Source of the DNA: Algoriphagus algorifonticola
GTDB lineage: Bacteria > Bacteroidota > Bacteroidia > Cytophagales > Cyclobacteriaceae
Direction of reading: 5' to 3'
Assembly (NCBI RefSeq): GCF_007655305.1
Contig: NZ_VLOG01000048.1
Span: 1-64,000 of the forward strand
Length of the DNA: 64,000 nt
The translations under genes and the position numbers were made by a program. Shown here in pieces: positions 1-9,291 of the stretch. The notes beneath the pieces were generated by a model. It worked only from the letters and a program-made list of their open reading frames with translations. It made no database searches and had not been told where the DNA came from. How positions within the stretch are numbered: the first letter of the stretch is position 1; the number at the start of each line of letters is the position of its first letter.

Positions 1-17
1 CCCAGATTCAAGTAATA

Positions 18-1095
18 ATTGCAACACTAATAGTTTAAGGAAGGAAGCCTAGGCTTCCTTCCTTAGGCTGAATAATTAAATTAGTGTTGACATGCAAAAA
101 TTCAATCAGCTCAGCCTAGAGCAAAGATATCAAATCGAGGTTTTAAACAAAGAGGGATTCAGTCAAACTGCAATAGCCTGTCGGGTCGGCGTACACAAAA
201 GTACCATCAGTAGGGAACTGAAAAGAAACACTGGGAAACGGGGACGTAGTGCAGGAAATTACTCAGCACGCATAGCAATGAACCGGGCTCAAGAACGCCA
301 TAAATACAAACCCAAACACAGACGGTTTACCGAGGTAATGAAGGAGCAGAGCAGAATCTGGCTGGAAGATGAAAAACTGAGTCCGGAACTGATTGCCGCC
401 AGGTGGAGAGTCAATGGCCAACCGGGAGTGTCCCATGAGACCCTCTACCAATGGATCTGGCTGGCAAAAAAAAGTAACCATTGGCAGTTCAGGAAGGATA
501 GAGGATTATACAAACATCTCAGACACGGTAAAAGAAAACGTAAAAGAGGTAATTACAGGGATTCCAGAGGACTGATCAAAGAAAGAGTTTCCATTGAAAA
601 AAGGCCTCCCGTAGTGGAGCAGAGGCAGCGGATCGGTGATATTGAAGTGGATCTGATGATGGGTAAAAACCATCAATCGGCACTTCTGGTACTGGTAGAC
701 CGGGCTACTTTAATCACCACGTTGGAAAAGTTAGAGGGTAAGAACGCCGATGTCATTGAACAGAAAATAACCAGAAGAATCGAACGGATTGGCGCCTCAT
801 TTTTTAAGTCAATCACGTTCGATAATGACAAAGCCTTCGCAAACCACCATCGAATCAGGGATAAATTCAACCTGCCAACCTTTTTTACAAGGCCCTATAC
901 GTCTCAGGATAAAGGAACGGTGGAAAACAGAATTGGATTGATCAGGGCTTTTTTACCCAAAGGAACAGACCTGAATCAGTACTCGGTGGAACAAATTCAA
1001 TCCATAGAATTAAAAATCAATAACAGACCCGTTAGAAAGTTTGATTACCTTAGTCCATTACAAAAACTCAAACAAAAATTAGGTGTTGCATTTAT
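18..1095 (+). mobile_element. IS30-family insertion sequence (approximate ends)
   Basis: The transposase gene is bracketed by imperfect inverted ends: ATTGCAACACTAAT near 18-31, and on the right TTAGGTGTTGCAT near 1079-1091, whose reverse complement is ATGCAACACCTAA. The right end lies inside the last codons of the transposase, as in other compact IS30 elements. CAAGTAA occurs at 9-15 and again at 1109-1115 and may be a target duplication, but it does not sit flush with the inverted ends, so the borders are good only to about 10 bp. The element appears to have inserted into a gene whose 3' part survives downstream. Confidence 0.8.
22..89. repeat. Nested inverted repeat in front of the IS30 transposase start codon
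   Basis: Two palindromes are nested directly before the ATG at 92. The outer arms CAACACTAAT (22-31) and ATTAGTGTTG (80-89) are exact reverse complements. Inside them, 37-64 is a perfect 28-bp palindrome with half-site AAGGAAGGAAGCCT. Transcripts entering from the left would fold this into a long hairpin ending two bases before the start codon. By analogy with other insertion sequences (inference), this would block translation of read-through mRNA and keep transposase low. Confidence 0.75.
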
Positions 1096-1102
1096 GAATT
1101 GA
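92..1102 (+). CDS. IS30-family transposase
   Basis: This is a 336-residue DDE transposase that cuts and joins the ends of its own IS30 element. Residues 6-45 form the IS30 N-terminal helix-turn-helix (LSLEQRYQIEVL, then SQTAIACRVGVHKSTISREL). The catalytic core shows the expected acidic triad: D187 in the GDIEVDLM block, D244 in TFDNDKAF, and E278 in KGTVENRIGLIR. Length and motifs are full for the family and no frameshift is seen, so it may be active. The ATG follows directly after a strong nested palindrome. The C-terminus is encoded by the right inverted end of the element. Confidence 0.95.
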   Translation: MQKFNQLSLEQRYQIEVLNKEGFSQTAIACRVGVHKSTISRELKRNTGKRGRSAGNYSARIAMNRAQERHKYKPKHRRFTEVMKEQSRIWLEDEKLSPELIAARWRVNGQPGVSHETLYQWIWLAKKSNHWQFRKDRGLYKHLRHGKRKRKRGNYRDSRGLIKERVSIEKRPPVVEQRQRIGDIEVDLMMGKNHQSALLVLVDRATLITTLEKLEGKNADVIEQKITRRIERIGASFFKSITFDNDKAFANHHRIRDKFNLPTFFTRPYTSQDKGTVENRIGLIRAFLPKGTDLNQYSVEQIQSIELKINNRPVRKFDYLSPLQKLKQKLGVAFMN

Positions 1103-1108
1103 ACACGG

Positions 1109-1255
1109 CAAGTAAAGAAGTCTAAATCAGGACTAAAACAGCTCGAATCTTCATTCTGGAAAGAAGTTGAGTCTTATTTAAAAGAGAATGAATTGGATTT
1201 AAATAATCCAGCAGAAATGAAAAAGGTATTTGAAATACTCCTTAAAGAGGAGTGA
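1109..1255 (+). pseudogene. 3' remnant of a gene apparently interrupted by the IS30 element
   Basis: Right after the IS an open frame without a start codon runs from CAA GTA AAG AAG to the TGA at 1253-1255, about 48 codons. It is Lys/Glu-rich with coding-like composition, contains KQLESSFWKEVESYL, and ends VFEILLKEE. Left of the IS, the frame CAG ATT CAA GTA reads QIQV, so the duplicated CAAGTA would be in the same frame on both sides. I read this as one gene split by transposition, its 5' part lying beyond the window start. The family is not recognised. Confidence 0.45.
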
Positions 1256-1394
1256 GCTTTTTTGCAGTATGATAAAGAAGCTTTTAAGTAATTCAAAAGC
1301 ATATTTTTCTATTGTTGAATTCATATCTTGAAAATCACTGATTATTCAGCAGTTCCAGATCTTTTCTATAAATTTGCACCCCAATAGAGGAGTC

Positions 1395-1811
1395 ATGATT
1401 TACGTTTGCCGAAAAGAACATTTCAACGCCGCACACAAGCTTTGGAATCCCAAATGGTCTAATGAGAAAAACTTTGAAGTTTTTGGTCCATGCGCCAATG
1501 TGAATTGGCATGGGCATAACTTTGAGTTAATTGTGACTGTAAAAGGATTGCCTGACCCTGAAACCGGTTTTGTGGTTGATTTAAAGGAATTAAGTAACCT
1601 TATTAAAAAGTTGGTCATCGATAAAGTAGACCATAAAAACCTCAATATGGACGTGGACTTCATGGAAGGAAAGATGGCTAGCTGCGAAATCCTGGTAATG
1701 GAGTTCTGGAAAATCTTGGAGCCTGCTGTTAAAGAAATAACTCCTAATGGAGGCTTGCATAAGCTTACGCTTTATGAAACTCCAAGGAATTTTGTGGAGT
1801 ATTTCGGGTAA
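1395..1811 (+). CDS. queD: 6-pyruvoyl-tetrahydropterin synthase / QueD family protein
   Basis: This is a 138-residue T-fold enzyme of the PTPS/QueD family. Members convert dihydroneopterin triphosphate either to 6-carboxytetrahydropterin (queuosine/deazapurine pathway) or to 6-pyruvoyl-tetrahydropterin. The zinc ligands are visible: H14 in FNAAHKL, and H39 and H41 in NWHGHNF. The candidate catalytic Cys is C33 in GPCANVNWHGH. The Cys-x5-His-Gly-His spacing is the longer one I associate with PTPS-type proteins rather than the shorter one of typical QueD, so the exact product is uncertain. I chose ATG 1395, preceded by AGAGGAG, over a TTG seven codons upstream. It stands alone between non-coding stretches. 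Confidence 0.85.
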   Translation: MIYVCRKEHFNAAHKLWNPKWSNEKNFEVFGPCANVNWHGHNFELIVTVKGLPDPETGFVVDLKELSNLIKKLVIDKVDHKNLNMDVDFMEGKMASCEILVMEFWKILEPAVKEITPNGGLHKLTLYETPRNFVEYFG

Positions 1812-2175
1812 TCTTTTTCTCTACCACAGAGGACCCAGAGAATCTGAGATTTTTTAATTTTTCTAAATACACCTAATCATACCAGTTACAAAATTTCCTC
1901 GACTCGTAATAGACTGGATTCTTAGACTATGCTCAGCAAAGGCAAAAAAAGATACCTATCTACGGCAGGCTGGTTTGAACAAGACTTTCTTTAATTGAAC
2001 TTAAGTCCATTTTTTGGGTCTATTTAAATGAAATTTGGAAAAATCTTAGAGCTATTCAAAAACCCAACTGATTACTTGTTTGAAATTAAGTGGATATAGA
2101 ATAGGTTTATTGTTAAACTTCAATGTTTTGAAATTAGTCAACGGCTTATTTAGACTAAAAAATTGATAACCCCCT
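1812..2175. other. Intergenic stretch without a recognisable gene
   Basis: These 364 bases between the PTPS-like gene and lpxB hold no convincing open frame. Around 1930-1972 the pieces GCTCAGCAAAGGC and TACGGCAGGC resemble the reverse complement of the dispersed repeat found at 10.3 and 62.4 kb, so a decayed copy may lie here. The AT-rich end presumably contains the lpxB promoter, but I could not pick out a clear Bacteroidota -33/-7 pair. Confidence 0.4.
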
Positions 2176-3318
2176 GTGTCTTTTGTAGTGAAAAATAAAA
2201 AAATTTATATCATTTCCGGTGAGCGTTCGGGCGATTTGCATGCTTCTAATTTGATTCAGGCTTTGAAAGTCACCGACTCATCTATTCAATTTAGGGGAAT
2301 GGGTGGTTCTTATTCTAAAGAAGCTGGCCTGGATTTAGCGGTGGATTATTCAGAAGTGGCTTTGATGGGCTTTATTGAGGTGGTTTTGGGTTTTAGAAAA
2401 GTAATTAAATACCTCGACTTAGTTAAAAAAGATTTACTTAACTACAAGCCGGATATTTTAGTCTTGGTGGATTATGGTGGCTTCAACATGAAAATAGCCC
2501 AATTTGCAAAAGCCAATCAAATCCCTGTTCACTATTATATTCCACCAAAAGTATGGGCTTGGAATCAAAAAAGAGCGCTAAAACTGAAAGCCTTTACTGA
2601 TAAGGTTTATAGTATACTTCCATTCGAACCTGATTTTTTTAAGAAGTATGACATGGAGGTGAAATATGTGGGAAATCCTTTATTGGATGAAATCAAAAAA
2701 TTCAAAGCTCATGATTTTTTCTTTCAAAAAAATGAGCTCAGTTATGCTCCTATTATTGCACTACTACCGGGAAGCAGGACACAGGAAGTACTCGCCATGC
2801 TCAATAAGATGATAGCCTTGGTTCCGAAGTTTCCCAACGCCCAGTTTGTAATTGCAGGTGTCGATGGTTTGAATCCAAACCTCTATAAACCTGCTAAAGA
2901 GGCTGGAATCAAGCTTGTTTTTAATCAGACTTATGATCTTCTTTCCCATGCTACAGCCGCAGTGGTAACCTCTGGTACCGCTACCTTGGAAACAGCCCTT
3001 TTTAGAGTTCCTCAGATTGTAGTATACCGTACATCACCTATTTCGTACCACATTGCCAAAAGGCTTATTCGAATTCCATATATCTCGTTGGTCAATTTAA
3101 TTGCGGATCAGACTGTAGTGAAAGAATTGATTCAGGATGATTTCTCTATTGAAAATCTGGAGAAGGAACTACTCTTGATTTTAGGAAATCCTATTTACAA
3201 GGGTCAAATGCTTCAGGGCTATGATTTGATCCGAGAGAGATTAGGAGAGCAGGAGGCTTCCAAAACCGTAGCATCAAGTATTCTTCAAGAATTGCTTCCT
3301 GACAATAAGGAGTTTTAG
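2176..3318 (+). CDS. lpxB: Lipid-A-disaccharide synthase
   Basis: LpxB (GT19) joins UDP-2,3-diacylglucosamine to lipid X to form the lipid A disaccharide at the inner face of the cytoplasmic membrane. The 380-residue protein is full length. It carries the N-terminal IYIISGERSGDLHASNL motif, PPKVWAWNQKR in the middle, the LLPGSRTQEV block at the start of the second GT-B domain, and TSGTATLETAL near the donor site, all typical of LpxB. No ATG is available. Start is GTG 2176 or, equally plausibly, GTG 2188, which leaves VKNKKIYIISGE. The presence of lipid A synthesis fits a Gram-negative Bacteroidota. It appears monocistronic. Confidence 0.93.
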   Translation: MSFVVKNKKIYIISGERSGDLHASNLIQALKVTDSSIQFRGMGGSYSKEAGLDLAVDYSEVALMGFIEVVLGFRKVIKYLDLVKKDLLNYKPDILVLVDYGGFNMKIAQFAKANQIPVHYYIPPKVWAWNQKRALKLKAFTDKVYSILPFEPDFFKKYDMEVKYVGNPLLDEIKKFKAHDFFFQKNELSYAPIIALLPGSRTQEVLAMLNKMIALVPKFPNAQFVIAGVDGLNPNLYKPAKEAGIKLVFNQTYDLLSHATAAVVTSGTATLETALFRVPQIVVYRTSPISYHIAKRLIRIPYISLVNLIADQTVVKELIQDDFSIENLEKELLLILGNPIYKGQMLQGYDLIRERLGEQEASKTVASSILQELLPDNKEF

Positions 3319-3423
3319 AGATGCTGTCGGTCAGCGGGAAAGTATAATAATTAAATGCTTCCTGTATTAATACTGGGTAATTATTTGGAAAAGGCTTAAT
3401 TTATCCGAATAAATATCCTGAAA

Positions 3424-4671
3424 ATGACCAAATTAAAATTCTTCTTTCTGTTCTTTTTTCTAGGACTTACTCAGTCCTTTGCTCAATCTGTTCCCGGAAT
3501 AATTTCAGATCGAGTATCCAAATTGGATGCTATGCTGGATGAGGCAATAAAAAATCAACAGGTTCCTGGCCTGGTTGCAATGATTCTCAAAGACGGGAAA
3601 GTGGTCTATCATGAAGCAAAAGGTTTTGCGGATGTGCCAAGCAATAGGCTGATGAAAAAAGATGATATTTTTAGAATTGCCTCCCAAACAAAAGCTATTA
3701 CGTCCACTGCGGTTATGATGCTTTGGGAGGAGGGAAAATTCAGATTGGATGATCCAATATCTATGTATATCCCTGAATTCAAGAATCCTAAGGTTCTTTC
3801 TAATTTTCGTTATGCTGATACCAGCTATACTACAAAGCCCTCACCCAAAGAGATCACCATCCGCCATCTTTTGACTCATACTTCTGGCTTGGGCTATGGA
3901 GTGATAGATGGGGATGAACGCATGAGAATGATTTATCACAAAGCAGGCATCACTGACTTATTTACCACAGAAAACATTAGCATTGAAGAGAGTGTGAAAA
4001 AGTTGGCAAAGCTTCCACTACATCATGAGCCTGGAAGTAAATATACATACAGCGAGGGACTGGATGTGTTGGGATATTTTGTTGAAGTTGTCTCCGGAAT
4101 GCCATTTGACCGCTTTCTACAGGAGCGAATTTTTGATCCCTTAGGAATGAATGACACCCGTTTTTACCTTTCTGATATTCAAGCTCCAAGATTGGTTACT
4201 GTACATACTTATAATCAAAGCAAATGGAACCCTTATCCTGTCACTTTTTATGATCCTGAATATCCAAGAAAAGGAGCTAAACGCTTTTTTTCAGGTGGAG
4301 CCGGCTTATCAAGTACGACAGCAGATTATGCTAAATTCCTTCAGATGTACCTCAATGGAGGATTTTTAAATGGAAAAAGAATATTGAGTTCCCAGACTAT
4401 TGAAACCATGATGAGAAATCAGGTTGGTGATTTGTGGAATGGGGACAAATTTTATGGGCTTGCATTTGGAGTTGTCACCGAACAAGGGGTTGCAACTGGG
4501 GGATTGGGTAGCGAGGGAACCTTCGATTGGGGAGGTTATTTTAATACCCAATACTTTGCAGATCCTCAGGAAAACATCATCGGATTGATCTTCAAACAAA
4601 CTTCCGGAGCAGGTAATGGAGATCAGACAGGTTGGAAATTTCGGCAAATGGTATTCACCTTAATCGAGTAA
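3424..4671 (+). CDS. Exported class C beta-lactamase-fold serine hydrolase
   Basis: This 415-residue protein has a clear Sec signal peptide (hydrophobic core FFFLFFFLGL, cleavage near SFAQ, residue 21) followed by a serine beta-lactamase/CubicO esterase domain. The Ser-x-x-Lys nucleophile motif is S87-Q-T-K90. The tyrosine motif is Y209-S-E, with Glu instead of the Asn of true class C beta-lactamases, and HTSGLGYG is the usual family landmark. The third KTG-like element is replaced by a GLGSEGTFDWGG segment, as in EstB-type esterases. I infer a periplasmic esterase or D-aminopeptidase-like hydrolase rather than an antibiotic resistance enzyme. Substrate unknown; single gene. Confidence 0.85.
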   Translation: MTKLKFFFLFFFLGLTQSFAQSVPGIISDRVSKLDAMLDEAIKNQQVPGLVAMILKDGKVVYHEAKGFADVPSNRLMKKDDIFRIASQTKAITSTAVMMLWEEGKFRLDDPISMYIPEFKNPKVLSNFRYADTSYTTKPSPKEITIRHLLTHTSGLGYGVIDGDERMRMIYHKAGITDLFTTENISIEESVKKLAKLPLHHEPGSKYTYSEGLDVLGYFVEVVSGMPFDRFLQERIFDPLGMNDTRFYLSDIQAPRLVTVHTYNQSKWNPYPVTFYDPEYPRKGAKRFFSGGAGLSSTTADYAKFLQMYLNGGFLNGKRILSSQTIETMMRNQVGDLWNGDKFYGLAFGVVTEQGVATGGLGSEGTFDWGGYFNTQYFADPQENIIGLIFKQTSGAGNGDQTGWKFRQMVFTLIE

Positions 4672-4737
4672 TTGAATGGCTAAAATTCTGTACTGTCTAA
4701 AATTTGAGGAGTTATAGAATTGGTCAATTGCTGATGA

Positions 4738-6141
4738 TTATGCTGTTTTCTCTTGCAAACTTTCTCCGTCCTTATAATGGAGTTTTCTGAATACAAAAGC
4801 AGAGAAAATGGTCAAACCTCCAATTATTAAAAAGGTATACCGAAAGGCATTGTGAATTTCGTGATCAATTAAACCTGCATCCCCTTCAAAAAGCTTTAAA
4901 ACGATCAAGCCGAATGCTACCCCAAATCCTATTGCCAGTTGCTGATTAACAGATAATAAAGAATTGCCGCTGCTAGTATGATATGGTCTTAAATTGGCAA
5001 TGGCAATGGAGTTCATGGAAGTAAACTGGATGGAATTGAAAAATCCCAAAACTGCGATAATAGGAAGATGCCAATAAATTGAGCTCTGAAGACTTGGAAT
5101 TGCAAATGCACAAATCAAAAGCCCAATTAAAAAGGTGTTGAACATCAAAGTGGTTCTATATCCTAACTTTTGAAGAATTTTCATGACCACAGACTTTCCA
5201 AGCATGGCTGTTAAAGCCATAGTAGCAACAATCCACCCTGAAATCACTGCGGATTTTCCGTAGGCTATTTGTATCATCAGAGGCAAAAGCAAAGGGACTG
5301 AGCTGATTCCTAGCCTTGTCGCCAAGTTCCCGATAATTCCAACTCTAAAGGTCCGAACTTGAAATAAGTCCAAAGGGAAAAGTGGAGTCTCTCTTTTTTT
5401 AGCATGCCGATAGTAAAAATAAAACAATAAAATCCCGAAAAATAAACCTACCAGAAGGGGAGTGGTCTGAACAGAATTTCCTAATAGTTCCAGGGAAACG
5501 GAAAGCACAAAAGTGGCAGCTGCAAAGATCAAAAATCCCTTTAAATCAAAATCTGAAGGGCTGGAATAGTAATCGGGTAAATACTTGATGCTAAGTATAA
5601 TTCCAGCCACTGCGATAGGAAGATTGATCAGGAAAATCCAATGCCAAGAGAGATAATCCACCATGTATCCACCCACCAATGGACCTAAAATAGGTCCAAT
5701 CAAGGCGGGTATAATGGCATAATTCATAGCTCTTACTACTTCGTTTTTTGGAAAAGCCTTGATTAAGGTCAGTCTACCCACTGGGGTCATCATGCTGCCT
5801 CCCACACCTTGGATCACTCTGGATATGACTAATTGAGTAAGGCTTTGGGATAAGGAACAAAACAAAGAGCCCAATGCAAATAAGGCTAAAGAAAAAATGA
5901 ATACTCTTTTGGTTCCAAAACGGTCTGCTACAAATCCACTAATTGGCATCAAAAGAGCCACTGTCAATACATAACTGATAATTGCATTTTGCATGTTGAG
6001 AGGTGACTCGTTCAGATCCTCTGCAATGGCAGGTAATGATGTATTCAAGATAGTGGAATCCAACATCAGCATAAAAATGGCTGTTGCCAGGATGATTGGA
6101 AGTACTTTTTTTATTTGGGAATCAGAAAGAGCTTGCCCCAT
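4738..6141 (-). CDS. MFS exporter, DHA2 (EmrB/QacA) family
   Basis: This 467-residue, proton-driven multidrug-type exporter of the inner membrane resembles the 14-helix DHA2 branch. Landmarks are the MLDSTILNTSLPAIA segment of helix 1, the loop 2-3 motif GFVADRFGTKRVF, and the antiporter motif C in helix 5, GPILGPLVGGYMV. These define an H+ antiporter but do not tell the substrate. It ends with a short charged tail. There is no MFP (EmrA-like) partner or TetR-like regulator next to it. It is on the same strand as the SulP gene upstream but is separated from it by a terminator, so it probably has its own promoter around 6142-6240. Confidence 0.9.
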   Translation of the reverse strand: MGQALSDSQIKKVLPIILATAIFMLMLDSTILNTSLPAIAEDLNESPLNMQNAIISYVLTVALLMPISGFVADRFGTKRVFIFSLALFALGSLFCSLSQSLTQLVISRVIQGVGGSMMTPVGRLTLIKAFPKNEVVRAMNYAIIPALIGPILGPLVGGYMVDYLSWHWIFLINLPIAVAGIILSIKYLPDYYSSPSDFDLKGFLIFAAATFVLSVSLELLGNSVQTTPLLVGLFFGILLFYFYYRHAKKRETPLFPLDLFQVRTFRVGIIGNLATRLGISSVPLLLPLMIQIAYGKSAVISGWIVATMALTAMLGKSVVMKILQKLGYRTTLMFNTFLIGLLICAFAIPSLQSSIYWHLPIIAVLGFFNSIQFTSMNSIAIANLRPYHTSSGNSLLSVNQQLAIGFGVAFGLIVLKLFEGDAGLIDHEIHNAFRYTFLIIGGLTIFSAFVFRKLHYKDGESLQEKTA

Positions 6142-6238
6142 AAATGGAATAATATTCTATCGTTTCATCAATCAGAAAAACTTCACTTTACCTATCCGAA
6201 ACAGGTTCATCATTAGATAGGTTCCTCTAAGATAAACC

Positions 6239-6274
6239 AAAAAAAAGCGCAAAGGATTGGATTTCTTTGCGCTT
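6239..6274 (-). terminator. Intrinsic terminator of the SulP gene
   Basis: AAGCGCAAAG (6245-6254) pairs perfectly with CTTTGCGCTT (6265-6274) around a 10-nt loop. On the minus strand the stem is followed by a run of Ts. It sits seven bases past the SulP stop codon. Confidence 0.8.
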
Positions 6275-6280
6275 CTAATT

Positions 6281-7810
6281 TTATAACTGATCAACTGCGA
6301 CCTTGTAAGTGGGGTCTTCCATTACATTGACATCAATAATGGAATCAGCTTTATCAATTAATCGTCTACAATCAGGGCTTAAATGTCTCAGGTGGACTCT
6401 TTTTCCGACTTTCAAATATCGCTCGGTTATTTTGTTCAGTGCCTCTATGGCTGACATATCGACAATTCTACTTTCTTTAAAGTCAATAATGACCTCTTCC
6501 GGATCATTGAGCACATCGAATTTATCATTGAAGGCTGAAATTGAACCAAAAAACAGTGGACCATACATTTCATAGTGTTTCACCCCATTTTCATCAACAT
6601 GCTTTCTCGCACGGATTCTTTTAGCATTATCCCAAGCAAAAAACAGGGCCGCCAAGATCACCCCAATCAATACGGCTAATGCCAAATTATGCAATACGGC
6701 AGTTACTAAAGTTACCAAGACCATCAAAAATACATCTGACTTAGGCATTTTGGTGAAGGTTCTCAAGCTTGCCCACTCAAAAGTTCCAATCGACACCATG
6801 ATCATTAGGCCTGTTAATGCTGCCATTGGAACTTGTTCGATCAAGCTGGACCCAAACATGATAAATACCAAAAGCATTACGGAAGCAACGATTCCCGAGA
6901 GTCTTGCTCTTGCACCTGATGAGACATTAATCAAACTCTGCCCGATCATTGCACAACCACCCATTCCTGAGAAAAATCCAGATAGAATGTTGGCCGTTCC
7001 TTGTGCTACAGCTTCTTTATTTCCTCTTCCTCTAGTCTCAGTAATCTCATCTATGATATTCAAAGTCAATAAACTTTCAATCAATCCCACTCCAGCTACA
7101 ATAGCAGCATAAGGAAAAATTAGCTGAAGAGTTTCTAGATTGAATGGAATTGCGGGAATATGAAAAGGAGGGAAGCCACCTTTAATAGAGGCAATATCAC
7201 CCACTGTTTTCGTGTCAATATCTAAAAATGTTACGATCGCAAAGACTGATAAAATAGCGGTCAGGGATGCAGGAATAGCTTTTGTCAGTTTTGGTAGACC
7301 CCAAATAATCAGCATGGTCAATAATACTAGTCCCAGTAGAATGTAAAGAGTAGAACCGCTCAACCAATTCCCATCTTCTCCTTTAAACTGATCCAACTGT
7401 GACATGAAAATGATGATTGCCAAACCATTGACAAAGCCAAAAATCACAGGATGCGGCACTAGTCTCATCAATTTTCCAAGTCTTAGTGTACCCGCAGCAA
7501 TCTGTAAAATACCGGCTAAAATCACCGTGGCAAAAATATATTCCACTCCATGTGAAGCGGCTAAAGTTACCAATACAACTGCAATGGCGCCTGTTGCTCC
7601 GGAAATCATCCCCGGTCTACCGCCCAAAATAGAAGTGACCAGTCCCATCATAAAAGCAGCATACAATCCAGTCAAGGGTGATAGTCCTGCAATCAGGGCA
7701 AATGCCACTGCTTCAGGAATTAAAGCCATGGCTACCGTTAGTCCGGAAAGAATTTCAATTTTATAATCTACTTTTTGAGAAAAGTCGAATAGGTTCAAAT
7801 ACTTCTTCAT
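6281..7810 (-). CDS. SulP-family anion transporter with C-terminal STAS domain
   Basis: This 509-residue SLC26/SulP transporter moves sulfate, bicarbonate or another small anion through the cytoplasmic membrane. The N-terminal transport domain begins with the hallmark ALIPEAVAFALIAGLSPLTGLY and GRPGMISGATGA segments and continues through roughly 10-14 helices to about residue 400. The STAS domain follows, ending in the strand-turn HLRHLSPDCRRLI and containing IVDMSAIEALNKI at the usual anti-sigma-antagonist-like position. Substrate cannot be read from sequence; several bacteroidotal and cyanobacterial relatives (BicA type) take bicarbonate. The gene is monocistronic and is followed by a strong terminator. 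Confidence 0.9.
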   Translation of the reverse strand: MKKYLNLFDFSQKVDYKIEILSGLTVAMALIPEAVAFALIAGLSPLTGLYAAFMMGLVTSILGGRPGMISGATGAIAVVLVTLAASHGVEYIFATVILAGILQIAAGTLRLGKLMRLVPHPVIFGFVNGLAIIIFMSQLDQFKGEDGNWLSGSTLYILLGLVLLTMLIIWGLPKLTKAIPASLTAILSVFAIVTFLDIDTKTVGDIASIKGGFPPFHIPAIPFNLETLQLIFPYAAIVAGVGLIESLLTLNIIDEITETRGRGNKEAVAQGTANILSGFFSGMGGCAMIGQSLINVSSGARARLSGIVASVMLLVFIMFGSSLIEQVPMAALTGLMIMVSIGTFEWASLRTFTKMPKSDVFLMVLVTLVTAVLHNLALAVLIGVILAALFFAWDNAKRIRARKHVDENGVKHYEMYGPLFFGSISAFNDKFDVLNDPEEVIIDFKESRIVDMSAIEALNKITERYLKVGKRVHLRHLSPDCRRLIDKADSIIDVNVMEDPTYKVAVDQL

Positions 7811-7937
7811 AAATAGGTTTGATTAGCAGAGTTTTAAAAGAAAATTTTTCTCTATCGTGACTGCCTTGGTTTGAAAGGAAGCGCAAAGTTACAAAAAATG
7901 AGTCAAACCAAATATTATTCTGAGAACAAGGTTATTT

Positions 7938-8906
7938 CTATTGGGAAGAAACCTTTTTCCTTAGCTCCTCTGCCAATTCCAAAGCGCAACCCCAAGCTAC
8001 GGTAAAGCCAGCACCTCCATGTCCATAATTATGAAAAATTCTAGGATATTGGGGATCAAATTCAAATCGGACGGCACTTCTTTTTGGTCTTAATCCTACT
8101 AAAATTTCCAAAACTTTTGGAGGAGTACTGACTCCAAAAGCTTCTAGTCTTTTTAAAATGAGGTCAGTATCTCTAGCGTCCTCGTTCTCATTCCAATCAT
8201 TGTCATAATCAGTTCCACCAATGACAGCATCCTGACTCCTATTGATAATGTAAGAAAGAGCTCCTTTTTTGGTGGGATCAGCGAAAGAGGAAACTTCCAT
8301 TTTTTCGGTTCGTAAGATCTGACCTCTCATGGGATGCAGGTCCTGATCTTTACAGAGGGCTTTTGCACCTAAACCGGTACAGTTTATTACAAAAAATCCC
8401 AATTGATTCATTTCCTCCAAACTATCAAAAGTACGCAGCTCAAACTCTCCTCCTGCATCACGGAATTTTTCAAAAAGATAAGGAAGGTATAAAGGAGGTT
8501 CGGCAAGTGGTACTTCGGCAATGAGTCCTTTTTCCATGCCTTTTGGAAGCTCTCTTTCTGTAGCCTCTCTCACTGTTCCGGGAGGTAAGTGCTTAACCCA
8601 TTCTTCTTCCTTCAGGTCATTGAAAGCATTCAAAAATGGAATCATGCTTACTCCTTTGGCAAAGGAGGATTCTTTTAGGTAGCGCGCATAACTCACGCCT
8701 GCCCAACGGTCGGTTTTAATTTTGGGTTCGATGGAATATGGAAACCAAACAGCCCCGACTTTATTAGAAAGAGTGTGATCAATTTTTTTCTCAGCAAAGA
8801 TTTTAACTAGAAATCCAGCTTCCTGCAATGCAATTGCTGAGGTTAAACCGATGATACCGGCACCAATTACCGAAACGCTATTTTTTGCTTGATTTGGTGA
8901 TTTCAA
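7938..8906 (-). CDS. FAD-dependent D-amino-acid oxidase-like enzyme
   Basis: This 322-residue flavoenzyme of the DAO superfamily probably oxidises a D-amino acid or similar amine to the imino/keto product with H2O2. The N-terminus carries the FAD Rossmann motif VIGAGIIGLTSAIALQEAG. The C-terminus has NYGHGGAGFTVAWGCALELA, very close to the signature of true D-amino acid oxidases, and VGLRPKRSAVRFE sits before it. No ATG is available; the reading frame opens at a TTG, 25 nt after the stop of the DUF2200 gene, so the two are likely co-transcribed and perhaps translationally coupled. Assignment to DAAO rather than glycine oxidase rests on the C-terminal signature. Confidence 0.85.
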   Translation of the reverse strand: MKSPNQAKNSVSVIGAGIIGLTSAIALQEAGFLVKIFAEKKIDHTLSNKVGAVWFPYSIEPKIKTDRWAGVSYARYLKESSFAKGVSMIPFLNAFNDLKEEEWVKHLPPGTVREATERELPKGMEKGLIAEVPLAEPPLYLPYLFEKFRDAGGEFELRTFDSLEEMNQLGFFVINCTGLGAKALCKDQDLHPMRGQILRTEKMEVSSFADPTKKGALSYIINRSQDAVIGGTDYDNDWNENEDARDTDLILKRLEAFGVSTPPKVLEILVGLRPKRSAVRFEFDPQYPRIFHNYGHGGAGFTVAWGCALELAEELRKKVSSQ

Positions 8907-8931
8907 TGGAAAAATTGAGCAATTGGTTAAA

Positions 8932-9291
8932 TCAAGATTGTCTTAGGATCTTCTCCATTTTCTTTCCTTTGGCTAATTCATCCACCAACTTGTCCAAATA
9001 TCTGACCTTTTGAGATAGTGGATTTTCTATATTTTCCACTCTGATACCACAAATGAGCCCCGTAATTAAATGAGCGTTGGGGTTTAAATTGGCCTGTTGG
9101 AAAAAATCTTGAAAATTGGCTTTTTTATTAATCAAGGTCTGAATTTTCTTGTCATCAAATCCAGTCAGCCATTTGATTACTTCCAGTAATTCTTCTTCAG
9201 TTCTGCCTTTCTTTTCCACTTTTGTGACATAATGTGGGTAAACGGAAGAAAATGTCATTTCGGCAATTCTCTGATCTGTAGTTTTGCTCAT
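8932..9291 (-). CDS. DUF2200 family protein
   Basis: This 119-residue cytosolic protein matches DUF2200 over its whole length. Recognisable conserved blocks are [38 protein letters not shown], and the C-terminal [20 protein letters not shown]. The function of the family is not known to me. No signal peptide or membrane segment is present. It starts at an ATG 117 bp from the divergently transcribed cold-shock-like gene and leads a probable two-gene transcript with the amino acid oxidase-like gene downstream. Confidence 0.9.
   Translation of the reverse strand: MSKTTDQRIAEMTFSSVYPHYVTKVEKKGRTEEELLEVIKWLTGFDDKKIQTLINKKANFQDFFQQANLNPNAHLITGLICGIRVENIENPLSQKVRYLDKLVDELAKGKKMEKILRQS

Noticed and set aside
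7404..7766. 120-codon plus-strand frame opposite the SulP gene
   Set aside because: Antisense shadow of a clear transporter gene; the sequence is a reverse-strand echo of its hydrophobic codons.
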